Positions 1 to 9,082 of a DNA stretch of 20,145 bases are shown piece after piece. Origin of the DNA: Granulosicoccus sp964449565 (lineage in GTDB: Bacteria; Pseudomonadota; Gammaproteobacteria; Granulosicoccales; Granulosicoccaceae); the NCBI GenBank assembly GCA_964449565.1, contig CAYUZB010000068.1:1-20145 (forward strand). Direction: 5' to 3'. The translations under genes and the position numbers were made by a program. Below the pieces are notes generated by a model. It was given only the letters and a program-made list of their open reading frames with translations, was not told the DNA's origin and ran no database searches. The first letter of the stretch is position 1. Every line of letters starts with the position of its first letter.

Positions 1-479
1 GTTCTGAATCTGAACTTCAACCATTTGAAGAGCAACTAGTGCCCAGAATATTTTTCAGCTGAGCTGAAATTCCCACCTGGATTCCACTCAAACATTATCA
101 AAACAGCCCAAAATATACCCGGTGCTGGACGACAGATGATTGCCACCCAAAAAAACATCCCACCGCAAAATCTCAAACTGCGGCTTCGCAATCAAATATA
201 ACCCAAACCATATGAAGCCAGCGTGATATGCGGCGATGTTATCACCCCCGTATAACAGTTACATCCTTCATTTCTGTGAGCAAAATTCGCATTTCCAACT
301 GCTTGTAACCCGGAAATCGTACTTGTATCAACAAGTCTGCCGATAAATAACGCAACGATCATAATTCTTCACGGTGGATTACTCGTTAAATTCAAGCCAC
401 TGTAAATTTTGCAGGCCCATTTCTAGTGAGTAATGAGTAAATTGTATTTCTAGCAATGAACCGATAATCACAACTACAT
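1..479. other. Left-edge region, no confident gene
   Basis: All forward frames are interrupted early. Frame 1 stops at 37-39 and frame 3 at 60-62, so either could be the last codons of an upstream gene, but nothing identifies one. A perfect dyad TTTCAGCT-G-AGCTGAAA lies at 53-69; it could fold as a 6-bp stem with a 5-nt loop, but no T-run follows it on the + strand, so it is a poor terminator. A weaker stem (CCGCA/TGCGG) spans 163-183. The last 100 bases before the GGDEF-EAL gene are rich in AT and contain a tandem GAGTAA-like motif near 427-440. No strong promoter or Shine-Dalgarno sequence was found. Confidence 0.5.
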
Positions 480-2885
480 ATGAAATCGTTTCTAACCATT
501 CGTGGCAACCTTATCTTTATCAATCTGATAGTTATCGCATTGATTCTGTGGTTGACAATAAGCTTTCTCTACATAGCTGTTGTCCAACGAGTGGATGCTG
601 AAAATTTGCAAGCTAATGTTCAAACTGAAAGGCTATTATTTCAAGCGAATAGAGCTTTAGCGCAAGAGCGCAACAAGTTCACTACGCACTTAAATTCTCC
701 CGAACCATCTGTGGATCAACGCGGCCAACAGGTCCAAGCTCTAAAAAGCTTAGGAAAAAATACAGATTCAATTCTCGACGCAATAATCACAAAAATTAAT
801 AGTCAACTCGAGAACTATCAATACGAGCGTATGGCGACAACCTCGTCAATTCTAGAGATGCAATTAAAGGAATTGGAAATAAGTCATGCCAGACTACAAG
901 AACGTCGAAGTCACTCGATTTCACAACAGCTTTCTAACGCTAACGCAGGTCATCCTGAAACATTCAATCTACTGTTCATGAGTCAAACGGATATAATCAA
1001 CGTACTTGTTGACCTTGCCAGAAGCTTGAAATACCTACCAAACACCAACGCTTCCGCTATCTCTCATTACCACTCACTGTTGAATGAAATTCTTGCGGCA
1101 AATGTAGAATTGGCTAATAAATATGCCTTCTGGAATAATATTTCCTCAGGCAACCGTATAACCAACCCTGGAAATCAGTTACAGATCGCCGCTCAGAGTC
1201 GAACTCTTGAGCAACGCCTTGACAAAATTGTGTCTCTTTCTCAAGCTAGCGACGATTCCTCGAAACTGTTGCCAATCGCTGTTCGCTCAAGAGATATTTA
1301 TCGACAAAGTCGCTATCAGGATGAACGAAGATTCCACTCTCTGAATGGGTTGGTTAGTCATGAGGACAATAAGCATCGCGAATTAAAAACAGTCATTCTT
1401 AACGTTTCAAATCTAATGACTGAACTGGGCGAGATAACTCATTTATCATTGGAGAAAATTTCCAAAAACTATAGAATAAAATCGACTAGAAATCTGATAA
1501 TCGATATTTTTCTTATATTCCTATGCGTCGCGATTACAATAGCTTCTGTTGCTATCAATCGAAAAGTTAAGCGTTATGCCTACTACGACAGCTTGACACA
1601 ACTTCCCAACCGTATGAATTTTGAATCAACATTGCGGAATTTATCTACATCAGATTCGCAGATGCAAGCTGTAATTTTTATTGATCTGGATAGATTCAAA
1701 GCGATTAACGACAACTACGGTCATTCCTTGGGAGATGAGCTACTCAAAGAACTTGCGATAAGACTGAACGTAAACCGTCATCATTCACATTTGGTCGCAC
1801 GAATGGGAGGTGACGAATTCGCGGTATTGGTACCTGATGCTTCTTCAACAGATGAAGTTGAAAAACTTGCGTTACAAATATCAGCTTCCGTGCAAGAAAC
1901 CATCATGGTACGAGGGCTCGGCCTGAAGGTCGGCGCAAGCGTTGGGTTTTGTATTTCACCATTTGATTGTAAAAGCGGAGTTGAACTAGTAAAAAATGCA
2001 GATATTGCGATGTACCATAGCAAAGCCCACAAACTTGAAAGCCCCTACCGCTATAACGAAGAAATAGCCAACGACCATGCACAACGATTACAACTCGAAC
2101 TGGATTTGAAAAAAGGCATTGACAATGGAGAGTTTGTTCTTGTCTATCAACCCAAAGTATGCACTCAGACAGGTAAAGTAAATAGTGTAGAAGCGTTAGT
2201 TCGATGGCAGCACCCAGAACGAGGCTTCGTATCTCCTGCAGATTTTATACCTGTTGCGGAAGACACTGGGTTGATGGGTTGTATAGGTCATTGGGTTTTA
2301 AACGAGGCGTGTCGTGAATTATCACATTTGCAAAAGAGCATCCATCCTGATCTACAAGTTGCGGTTAATATTTCTACCCAGCAATTTGGCGATGAAAATT
2401 TTGTCGATGACGTTTTCAAATCGCTAAGTAAAAATAATCTGAAGCATCAGAGTCTAGAGTTAGAAGTTACCGAGAGTATCGTTATGAGTGATGTCGGTCG
2501 CGTGGTTTCCATCCTCAATACGCTTAAAGATTCAGGCATTGCGATAGCGATAGACGATTTCGGTACGGGTTATTCGTCATTACAATACTTACAAGAACTA
2601 CCGTTAGACACTTTAAAAATTGATCGCGCGTTTATAGTTGCGCTCAACGATAGTGATCCAACAAACTCAGTTGCCAATTCAATCGTCCAGTTAGCAAGAT
2701 TGTTCAACCTTCAGACAGTAGCAGAAGGTGTAGAGACTGATGATCAAAATCAGAGCATCAGATCGCTGGGAGTTCATCATATCCAAGGATATCTCTATTC
2801 CAAGCCGGTCTCTGCAAATGAACTGGTAGCCACGATTAAGCAAATTGAATTGCAAAGTGGATTCTCCGAACAACACGCTGCCTGA
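480..2885 (+). CDS. Membrane-anchored GGDEF-EAL cyclic-di-GMP enzyme
   Basis: An 801-residue bifunctional-type c-di-GMP protein. A transmembrane helix (about residues 11-35) and a second (about 338-360) enclose a periplasmic region of roughly 300 residues that is largely helical in appearance and matches no sensor family I can name. The GGDEF domain (about 365-525) has an intact GGDEF at 443-447, but the RxxD inhibitory site just upstream is replaced by His/Ser residues (HHSH, 434-437). The EAL domain (about 535-790) keeps EAL at 571-573, N630, E662, DDFGTGYSS from D692, K713, E749 and Q769, all expected of a working phosphodiesterase. The net activity may therefore be c-di-GMP breakdown, with GGDEF catalytic or GTP-sensing; the sequence cannot decide. 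ATG at 480 is chosen because it sits just before the first membrane helix, although no clear ribosome binding site precedes it. The gene is distinctly AT-rich (14 G+C in 60 bases at 1441-1500). It stands alone, with a 504-base gap after it. Confidence 0.93.
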   Translation: MKSFLTIRGNLIFINLIVIALILWLTISFLYIAVVQRVDAENLQANVQTERLLFQANRALAQERNKFTTHLNSPEPSVDQRGQQVQALKSLGKNTDSILDAIITKINSQLENYQYERMATTSSILEMQLKELEISHARLQERRSHSISQQLSNANAGHPETFNLLFMSQTDIINVLVDLARSLKYLPNTNASAISHYHSLLNEILAANVELANKYAFWNNISSGNRITNPGNQLQIAAQSRTLEQRLDKIVSLSQASDDSSKLLPIAVRSRDIYRQSRYQDERRFHSLNGLVSHEDNKHRELKTVILNVSNLMTELGEITHLSLEKISKNYRIKSTRNLIIDIFLIFLCVAITIASVAINRKVKRYAYYDSLTQLPNRMNFESTLRNLSTSDSQMQAVIFIDLDRFKAINDNYGHSLGDELLKELAIRLNVNRHHSHLVARMGGDEFAVLVPDASSTDEVEKLALQISASVQETIMVRGLGLKVGASVGFCISPFDCKSGVELVKNADIAMYHSKAHKLESPYRYNEEIANDHAQRLQLELDLKKGIDNGEFVLVYQPKVCTQTGKVNSVEALVRWQHPERGFVSPADFIPVAEDTGLMGCIGHWVLNEACRELSHLQKSIHPDLQVAVNISTQQFGDENFVDDVFKSLSKNNLKHQSLELEVTESIVMSDVGRVVSILNTLKDSGIAIAIDDFGTGYSSLQYLQELPLDTLKIDRAFIVALNDSDPTNSVANSIVQLARLFNLQTVAEGVETDDQNQSIRSLGVHHIQGYLYSKPVSANELVATIKQIELQSGFSEQHAA

Positions 2886-3002
2886 TCTCGAAGGTTTCCC
2901 GCACTTGTTGATTGAGTACTCGACACCCTGAACTGACAGGTGGTTATCCTGGAGCCTGGGCTCTCCACTTAATCGTGTTGGGCTTTATCATAGGGGCAAA
3001 GC

Positions 3003-3018
3003 TGTGATGTGCATCACT
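3003..3018. promoter_or_regulatory. CRP/FNR-family-like binding site
   Basis: TGTGA-TGTGCA-TCACT matches the CRP consensus TGTGA-N6-TCACA at 9 of 10 defined positions. It sits about 300 bases upstream of the TATAAT box at 3305, too far for a standard class I or II CRP promoter, so it may serve an unseen nearer promoter or be a chance match. A CRP-type regulator is plausible for a gammaproteobacterium, but nothing else in the window confirms one. Confidence 0.4.
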
Positions 3019-3223
3019 AAAAACCTGACTGGGCTGAATTGCCGCTGACACGTTTTTCGAGAAACTACTCTGGCCAGGCTTGATAAACAGAACCCGTGAT
3101 TCCTCCTCGCCGCCGGTTCATATCGTCAAACATTCTACATGAACCCGACAAACGTCACTTGGTGGTTCACTTCACAACAGCGATCTTAAACACCTTAGAT
3201 TCGTGCGTACACTAAACATCAGT

Positions 3224-3269
3224 AATGACCGACTCTTATTCGTCTTGACACCGCAATCGGGTCATTTTT
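3224..3269 (+). terminator. Possible terminator-like inverted repeat
   Basis: AATGACC (3224-3230) and GGTCATT (3260-3266) are complementary, and the right arm runs into TTTTT (3265-3269). The 29-base loop is long for an intrinsic terminator and the stem has only 7 pairs. It could terminate read-through from the GGDEF-EAL gene or form part of a leader structure. Confidence 0.2.
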
Positions 3270-3304
3270 AGAAGATACACTGGCATGCCGATTATTTTCT
3301 ACAG

Positions 3305-3310
3305 TATAAT
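3305..3310 (+). promoter_or_regulatory. Sigma-70-type -10 box for the permease gene
   Basis: An exact TATAAT lies 79 bases before the predicted start. The best -35 candidate is CTGGCA at 3280-3285 (4 of 6 matches to TTGACA), but its 19-base spacing is long. A perfect TTGACA at 3244-3249 is too far away to pair with it. The -10 box is convincing only by itself; the leader would be about 70 bases. Confidence 0.4.
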
Positions 3311-3389
3311 TGACGTGAATCATGAAGAGTAAATGCGTGGATAGTCAGATCAGTCAAACAGCACAGGAAGGCAATCTACGCAAGGTATA

Positions 3390-5174
3390 TTGCACACGGC
3401 GTCTATGACAACCGCTCAAATCAGTATCTTCATTATTCTGGCTGCGACCATGTCGCTGTTTATCTGGAATCACTGGCGGTATGACATAGTTGCCGGGTTA
3501 GCGTTGATGGCAAGCGTCTATACCGGCATTGTGCCGGTTGATCATGCCTTCGAGGGCTTTTCGCACCCAGCTGTAATCACGGTAGCGTGTGTATTGGTGA
3601 TCAGCCAGGCACTCCAGTCCTCGGGGGTAGTTGGATTTTTTCTTAGCTACCTTGCTCTATTTCGGCGCAGAGCCAGAACTCAACTCGCCGCCAACTGTAT
3701 AACCACATCCATTCTTTCAGCGTTCATGAACAATATAGGTGCATTAGCGTTGATGTTGCCAATCACAGTTCGAGATGCCCGCAAAGCAAAGCGCGCCGCT
3801 TCGACATTGCTGATGCCATTGTCTTTTGCGAGTCTATTAGGCGGCCTCGTTACACTAATTGGCACACCGCCCAACATAATAATAGCCAGCGTTCGTGCAG
3901 ATCATTCTGGCGAGCCATTCAGTATGTTCGACTTTACTCCAGTTGGTTTGGCAGTAGCAATTTCCGGCATTTCATTCCTCGTGATAGCCAGTAAGTATCT
4001 ATTGCCAAAACGCCAACAACAAGACAGCGCCGAGCAATCTCGCATCGCTCGTTACCTGACCGAAGTCCTTATTCCGCCAACATCACAATTGGTCGGCCAA
4101 ACAGTAGGCTCCCTCGAAACAATGTGCGAGAACGAAGCTTCCGTCATGGCTATTGTTCGCAACAACGGCAGACGCCTGGCGCCTGGAACAAACGAAGCTA
4201 TTCAGCCAAATGATGTTCTGATACTGCATGGTGATAGTGAGGCCTTGCAACCATTGTTCGAAGACACATCACTGGTGCACGCTGGCGCCGAACTGACTGA
4301 CCCCGGTTGGCTTAAATCGCCCGATGTGATTGTAATCGAGGCTGTGGTAATGCCTAACTCCATGATCGAAGGTTTCGCAAGCCGTAGTATCGATATACAC
4401 AAGCGCTTCGCCGTCAATTTGCTGGCAATCGCAAGAGAGGACCACCCAACAGTCGCTCGTTTGAAAAACGTTCGATTCAAAACTGGCGATGTTTTGCTCT
4501 TGCAAGGAGAGAAACAGGCATTGGAACAGTTTTGTGCCAATCTTGGATGTCTTGCTATAAAAAACCGAGGCATGGAAATCACGCCAAAACGTGCTGCCTT
4601 GACCACGCCATTTGTTTTTGCGCTTGGAATATTAGCCACCGCATTTGGATTGCTTCCCGTGCAAATAGCTTTCGCTACGGTGGTTGGAGCACTAGTGTTA
4701 CTCAAAGCCGTGTCTTTACGCGAGGCATACCGCAGCATCGAGTGGCCGGTCATCGTGCTCCTGGGCTTTTTGATACCCGTAGGTGAAGCGCTGCAAACGA
4801 CCGGCGCCACAGCGTTGATCGCTGAAGCATTGGTATCGATTGCCGAGGATATCCCGCTATGGGTTTTATTGACATTGATTCTGGTTACCAGCATGGGACT
4901 CTCGGATCTCGTGCATAACACACCGACGGCAATCTTGATGGCACCTATTGCCCTGAGTCTGGCAGATACTCTTTCCATGTCTGCAGACCCATTACTGATG
5001 GCTGTGGCGATTGGCGCAGCCTCACCCTATCTCACCCCAGTTGGGCATCAATCCAATACACTGGTACTGGGCCCTGGCAGCTATCAATTCAGCGATTATT
5101 GGCGACTCGGATTACCATTGGACATGGTGATCGTTACGGTAGCGGTTCCAATGATTATACTAGTTTGGGCTTAA
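3390..5174 (+). CDS. SLC13/DASS-type permease with two RCK_C domains
   Basis: An inner-membrane transporter of the divalent anion:sodium symporter superfamily, whose members move sulfate, dicarboxylates or similar anions with sodium. At 594 residues it has the usual bacterial layout: an N-terminal membrane half (about 10-205) with the re-entrant motif SAFMNNIGALALMLP (110-124) and GTPPNIII (158-165); two soluble TrkA-C/RCK_C domains (about 220-290 and 305-388); and a C-terminal membrane half (about 400-594) with HNTPTAILMAPIA (509-521) and LTPVGHQSNTLVLGPG (548-563). The substrate cannot be read from this. The start is uncertain: TTG at 3390 has AAGG four bases upstream, while ATG at 3405 lacks a nearby ribosome binding site. 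The sterol-desaturase gene follows after 77 bases on the same strand and is probably co-transcribed. Confidence 0.9.
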   Translation: MHTASMTTAQISIFIILAATMSLFIWNHWRYDIVAGLALMASVYTGIVPVDHAFEGFSHPAVITVACVLVISQALQSSGVVGFFLSYLALFRRRARTQLAANCITTSILSAFMNNIGALALMLPITVRDARKAKRAASTLLMPLSFASLLGGLVTLIGTPPNIIIASVRADHSGEPFSMFDFTPVGLAVAISGISFLVIASKYLLPKRQQQDSAEQSRIARYLTEVLIPPTSQLVGQTVGSLETMCENEASVMAIVRNNGRRLAPGTNEAIQPNDVLILHGDSEALQPLFEDTSLVHAGAELTDPGWLKSPDVIVIEAVVMPNSMIEGFASRSIDIHKRFAVNLLAIAREDHPTVARLKNVRFKTGDVLLLQGEKQALEQFCANLGCLAIKNRGMEITPKRAALTTPFVFALGILATAFGLLPVQIAFATVVGALVLLKAVSLREAYRSIEWPVIVLLGFLIPVGEALQTTGATALIAEALVSIAEDIPLWVLLTLILVTSMGLSDLVHNTPTAILMAPIALSLADTLSMSADPLLMAVAIGAASPYLTPVGHQSNTLVLGPGSYQFSDYWRLGLPLDMVIVTVAVPMIILVWA

Positions 5175-5251
5175 GGCTCGGGTTTCGTTCACTCAGCAAG
5201 CCATCCATCACAAATACGACGCCATATCAAACGGTCAGCCGGAGAAGAGCT

Positions 5252-6253
5252 GTGCAGCAAACTGACAAGACCAGCTCCGCAACTTCTAACAGGCAGTCAA
5301 GAACCAGCTGGCATTACAAACCGACCTTACCGGTCCTTGTATCACCCTATTTTCGGTGGCCACCAAATGTCGGGCAGGTGGTCAAATGGATTGTGGGTGG
5401 CTGGTTTCCGCTATCAGAACGCCTGATCATTCTGTTACTGGCTATTCTGTCCAGCTTGTATTTTCAACCCTCCCCCGCGGCTACTCAAGAACTGTCGCTG
5501 GACTGGATCGCCGGCCTCTATGTGCGCAATTTTTTGCTGATGTCTTTTGTCGCCGGTGGATTACATTGGTACTTCTATATAGCGCGTAAACAAGATAACG
5601 AGCGTCGCTATGACGCTCGCCCATTTGCAACTTCAAGTCGTGTATTCACGTTTGGATCACAGGTTCGCGACAATATGTTCTGGACATTGACCAGCGGCGT
5701 CATGATCTGGACGCTATATGAGGCGCTGATGCTATGGGCAATCGCAAACAACTACGCACCCGAATTGTCCATGCCAGCTCAATGGGCATGGTTAGTTTTG
5801 ATGATTCTGTTGATTCCCCTATGGGAAACCACGCATTTCTTTTTGATTCATCGGCTTATACATAGTTCCAAAATATACGCACGTGTTCATGCCCTACACC
5901 ATCGCAATACCAATGTAGGACCCTGGTCAGGAATGTCCATGCACCCGATAGAGCACCTGGTCTATTTAAGTACCGTTTTGATTCATTTCGTTATTCCATC
6001 GACACCTTTTTTGATTGCCTTCCATCTGATGTATTTCACGCTTTCAGCCGCAACCACCCATTCGGGATACCAGGGTATTTTATTAAACGGAAAACTTGTA
6101 CTACCTCTCGGCACCTTCCACCACCAGTTGCACCATCGATTCTTCACCTGCAACTATGGTGGGCTGGAGATTCCTTGGGATCAATGGACGGGATCGTTTC
6201 ACGACGGGACTCCTGAATCGCATCAAGCTTTTCTCGCCAAACGCAAACAATGA
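5252..6253 (+). CDS. Sterol desaturase / fatty acid hydroxylase family membrane protein
   Basis: A predicted membrane di-iron enzyme of the fatty acid hydroxylase superfamily, which hydroxylates or desaturates lipids, sterols or carotenoids using oxygen. The histidine clusters of the family are present: HFFLIHRLIH (195-204), HALHHRN (213-219), HPIEH (231-235) and HHQLHH (290-295), among several hydrophobic helices. I start it at GTG 5252 because GGAGAAGAG lies at 5241-5249 and the following 333 residues match a normal family length. An upstream in-frame ATG at 5099 would overlap the permease gene by 76 bases and add 51 low-complexity residues without membrane character. The substrate is unknown. 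Pairing with an SLC13 permease suggests one operon but not a specific pathway. Confidence 0.88.
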   Translation: MQQTDKTSSATSNRQSRTSWHYKPTLPVLVSPYFRWPPNVGQVVKWIVGGWFPLSERLIILLLAILSSLYFQPSPAATQELSLDWIAGLYVRNFLLMSFVAGGLHWYFYIARKQDNERRYDARPFATSSRVFTFGSQVRDNMFWTLTSGVMIWTLYEALMLWAIANNYAPELSMPAQWAWLVLMILLIPLWETTHFFLIHRLIHSSKIYARVHALHHRNTNVGPWSGMSMHPIEHLVYLSTVLIHFVIPSTPFLIAFHLMYFTLSAATTHSGYQGILLNGKLVLPLGTFHHQLHHRFFTCNYGGLEIPWDQWTGSFHDGTPESHQAFLAKRKQ

Positions 6254-6400
6254 ATGGACCTTCAGGCAGTGAATTCCAAAGTCCACAGTTGGCCTGAAAA
6301 CCACTGACACCGGCGCATCGAGTTATCATACTTCCACGGCGTGAAAATTGATGGCCTGATTCGAGTACCCAATCGACGATGTAAAAAATCAGCACTACCC
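6254..6400. other. Convergent gap between desaturase and GST genes
   Basis: Two genes end facing each other. The inverted repeat TTCAGGC (6261-6267) / GCCTGAA (6292-6298) could form a 7-bp stem with a 24-base loop, but neither strand has a clear T-run after it. It might act as a weak bidirectional terminator. Confidence 0.25.
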
Positions 6401-7381
6401 CTAATCAAATCGCGCTCTATCATGGGTCGCCATAAAGTCAATATCAGGCCCTACTGGCACCACACGCGAGGGGTTGATCGATTCATGGCTCGCGTAGTAA
6501 TGACACTTTATATGTTCCATATTCACTGTCTCCGCAATGCCAGGTTGCTGATAAAGATCACGTACATAAGCTGACAAATTCGGATAGTCTTCAATTCGCC
6601 TGATATTGCACTTGAAGTGACCAACGTACACAGGATCGAACCGAACCAACGTTGTAAACAGCCTCCAATCGGCCTCGGTAATCGTACCGCCTGTCAAATA
6701 TCGTTGTTTCGACAAACGCTCGTCTAGCCAGTCAAGAGTTTCAAATAGTGGTGAGATCGCCTCTTCATAGGCTTCTTGCGTGGTCGCAAAACCACATTTG
6801 TAAACACCATTGTTGACAGATTCGTAAATCCGTTCATTCAAGGTGTCAATTTCAGCGCGTAGTGCTTCAGGATAGTAGTCACCGCTTTTCGCACCCACCT
6901 GATCAAATGCAGAATTAAACATGCGAATTATTTCTGGCGATTCATTCGAAACAATGGTGCGGTTTTTTTTATCCCACAACACCGGCACCGTTACTCGTCC
7001 GGAATAGTCCGGCATCGCCGCTGTATATATTTGATACATATAGTCAACACCGTTGACCGTATCTTCCACAACGCCATCGCCTGACTGAAACGTCCACCCT
7101 TTATCTGCCATATACCAATGCACGTTAGAGACAGGAATGATGTCCTCCAGGCCTTTCAGTGCACGAAATATCAGCGTTCGATGAGCCCACGGACAGGCAA
7201 GTGACACATATAAGTGATAACGATCTGAAGCTGCCTCAAACCCGGCATCACCACTAGGCCCGGCTGACCCATCAGCTGTCACCCAGTGTCGAAACTGCGG
7301 AGCTTTGCGCTTAAAACGACCACCGGTCGACTTGGTGTCGTACCACTGATCGACCCACTTACCTTCTTGCAAAAGTCCCAT
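6401..7381 (-). CDS. Glutathionyl-hydroquinone reductase (Xi-class GST)
   Basis: A 326-residue protein of the YqjG/EcfG/PcpF type. These cytoplasmic enzymes use glutathione to reduce glutathionyl-hydroquinones, releasing the hydroquinone and GSSG. The N-terminal thioredoxin-like domain holds the catalytic motif ACPWAHR with Cys63, and TVPVLWD (131-137, the cis-proline loop) and the glutathione-contacting SNES (145-148) follow. The helical C-terminal domain covers about 180-326. Length and the N-terminal W-rich extension are typical of the class. The ribosome binding site AGGA lies 8 bases before ATG 7381. It is the last gene of a leftward run with the aminotransferase and PhyH genes; 146 bases separate it from the aminotransferase gene, so it may be in the same operon or have its own promoter. 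A link to amine catabolism is not obvious; detoxification is more likely. Confidence 0.92.
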   Translation of the reverse strand: MGLLQEGKWVDQWYDTKSTGGRFKRKAPQFRHWVTADGSAGPSGDAGFEAASDRYHLYVSLACPWAHRTLIFRALKGLEDIIPVSNVHWYMADKGWTFQSGDGVVEDTVNGVDYMYQIYTAAMPDYSGRVTVPVLWDKKNRTIVSNESPEIIRMFNSAFDQVGAKSGDYYPEALRAEIDTLNERIYESVNNGVYKCGFATTQEAYEEAISPLFETLDWLDERLSKQRYLTGGTITEADWRLFTTLVRFDPVYVGHFKCNIRRIEDYPNLSAYVRDLYQQPGIAETVNMEHIKCHYYASHESINPSRVVPVGPDIDFMATHDRARFD

Positions 7382-7527
7382 GAAGACATTCCTGAAATGT
7401 GAAACTAAAAATATCTGCGAAGTTATAAATCAAACGATCTGCGTGCTTTTATCGCTACTTGCTCAGCCTCAGCATATCCGATATAACCCGCACCGGTCAC
7501 TTCATACGCGCTGCGTGGCAATTAGTG

Positions 7528-8904
7528 TCAAAGCACTTCGTTGATCGCTTCCACGGTCACTTTGACGACCTGCTCAATCTCCGATTCGTTAATACACAAA
7601 GGGGGTGAGAAACCTAGAATATCGCCCTGTGGCATGGCACGAGCAATTACGCCGCGCTTGACCATCTCGGCAGCAATCGACGGCCCGATCTTATTCGCTG
7701 GATCATAAAACTCATGCCTTTTCTTGTTCTGTACCAGTTCAACCGCGCAGGTAAGCCCGGCGCCACGAATGTCACCGACATGTGGATGATCAGCCAAGGC
7801 CTGATGCATTGCTTCGTTCAAATGGGCACCTGCCGCGCCAGCGTTGTTTACAAGATCGAGATTGTCGATGAGTTGCAGATTGGCAACACCAGCGGCTGCG
7901 CAGATCGGATGCGCTGAATAGGTCCAGCCATGACCGATCGGGCCAAACCTGTCGGCGCCCTGCTCTAGCACTTTCCACATCTTTTCACTGACAATGGAGC
8001 CGGACAATGGAGCATAAGCAGAGGTGAGCCCTTTGGCAATCGTGATCAGATCGGGTGTCATCCCGTAGTGATCTGACCCAAACATGCTACCCAGCCGCCC
8101 AAAACCTGTAACCACTTCGTCTGCTATCAACAATATGTCATGCCGATTCAATACCGCTTGAATGGCTGCCCAGTAACCTTCTGGTGGCGGCACGAGCCCA
8201 CCGGTTCCCAGCATCGGCTCACCAATAAATGCCGCGATGGTATCCGCACCTTCTTTCTCGATAAGTGTTTCAAGACGTTGCGCACACCGTTCAGAAAATT
8301 CGGGTTCGGACAATGATCTGTCGTCACGTCGAAAATAGTACGGTGCATCAGTATGGAGAACAGGTGATAACGGGAGATCAAACTGATTGTGGAACAACTC
8401 AAGCCCGGTCAAGGAGCCCGACATCAAACCCGAGCCGTGATAACCCCGCCAACGAGAGATGATCTTCTTTTTCTCCCGCCGGCCCAGCACATTGTTGTAG
8501 TACCAAACCAATTTGATATTGGTTTCGTTGGCATCCGATCCACCAAGTCCAAAATAAACACGACTCATATGCTCTGGCGCGCGTTCCATGATCATTCGTG
8601 CAAGCGTAATTGACGCCTCGGTACCGTGACCCACGTATGAATGGTAGTAACTGAGCTCACGGGCCTGCTCGGCGATTGCTTCGGCTATTTCCTGCCTGCC
8701 ATAACCGACATTCACGCAGTACAAGCCAGCAAAGGCATCCAACAATCGATTATTTTCACGATCAGTAATATAGACTCCTTCACCACCTGTCACGATACGA
8801 TTGGGTAACTCGCCGCGCGCAAACTGCGCTACCTGAGTTGACGGATGAAAGAAATGATCTTGATCCCACTGTGTAAGTCGATCATTTCTCAAGGTATCAC
8901 TCAT
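7528..8904 (-). CDS. Class III PLP-dependent aminotransferase (omega-amino acid/diamine type)
   Basis: A fold-type I aminotransferase of 458 residues from the chosen start. It transfers an amino group, usually from the terminal amine of a diamine or omega-amino acid, to pyruvate or 2-oxoglutarate. Visible landmarks, numbered from the chosen start, are GGSDANE (121-127, cofactor phosphate contacts), HGSG (156-159), IADEVVTGFGR with D262 (pyridine nitrogen) and TIAKGL with the Schiff-base Lys291. It resembles the group holding putrescine/beta-alanine/taurine:pyruvate aminotransferases; the ectoine-pathway diaminobutyrate aminotransferase DoeD belongs to the same class, so that role is possible but unproven. 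ATG 8904 is preferred over ATG 8958 because the 18 extra residues are hydrophobic and unlike the family; neither start has a strong ribosome binding site. It lies between the PhyH and GST genes on the same strand. Confidence 0.92.
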   Translation of the reverse strand: MSDTLRNDRLTQWDQDHFFHPSTQVAQFARGELPNRIVTGGEGVYITDRENNRLLDAFAGLYCVNVGYGRQEIAEAIAEQARELSYYHSYVGHGTEASITLARMIMERAPEHMSRVYFGLGGSDANETNIKLVWYYNNVLGRREKKKIISRWRGYHGSGLMSGSLTGLELFHNQFDLPLSPVLHTDAPYYFRRDDRSLSEPEFSERCAQRLETLIEKEGADTIAAFIGEPMLGTGGLVPPPEGYWAAIQAVLNRHDILLIADEVVTGFGRLGSMFGSDHYGMTPDLITIAKGLTSAYAPLSGSIVSEKMWKVLEQGADRFGPIGHGWTYSAHPICAAAGVANLQLIDNLDLVNNAGAAGAHLNEAMHQALADHPHVGDIRGAGLTCAVELVQNKKRHEFYDPANKIGPSIAAEMVKRGVIARAMPQGDILGFSPPLCINESEIEQVVKVTVEAINEVL

Positions 8905-9082
8905 GTCAGTATTCGGTTTATCGTGTGTGTAGGCAAGGAAGTTAATCAATACGAGCATCTACTATTGCTGCGATGGTATTGATCAGATAGGTGTATTCAT
9001 GATACCACTACCTGTATTTCCTTCCGGCTTTTTAAACCGATCGACTTCCAGACAGTACATGTAAATGAACTTTCTATACTAC

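Larger units (their letters stand above)
2886..3389. other. Long intergenic region upstream of the SLC13 permease gene
   Basis: No gene of convincing length was found; the only short open stretches (for example 16 codons from about 3138) lack support. It contains a CRP-like dyad at 3003-3018, a short GAGCC-TG-GGCTC dyad at 2952-2963, a long-loop inverted repeat (AATGACC 3224-3230 with GGTCATT 3260-3266) running into TTTTT, and a consensus TATAAT at 3305-3310. The region is long for this window and seems to hold the control signals of the downstream permease gene. Confidence 0.5.

Noticed and set aside
4202..4978. 258-codon minus-strand open frame inside the permease gene
   Set aside because: It is antisense to a strongly supported membrane protein and its translation has no recognisable domain; a shadow frame.
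5099..5251. Longer N-terminus for the sterol desaturase-family protein from ATG 5099
   Set aside because: It overlaps the permease gene by 76 bases and adds 51 residues unlike the family, while GTG 5252 has a strong GGAG ribosome binding site.
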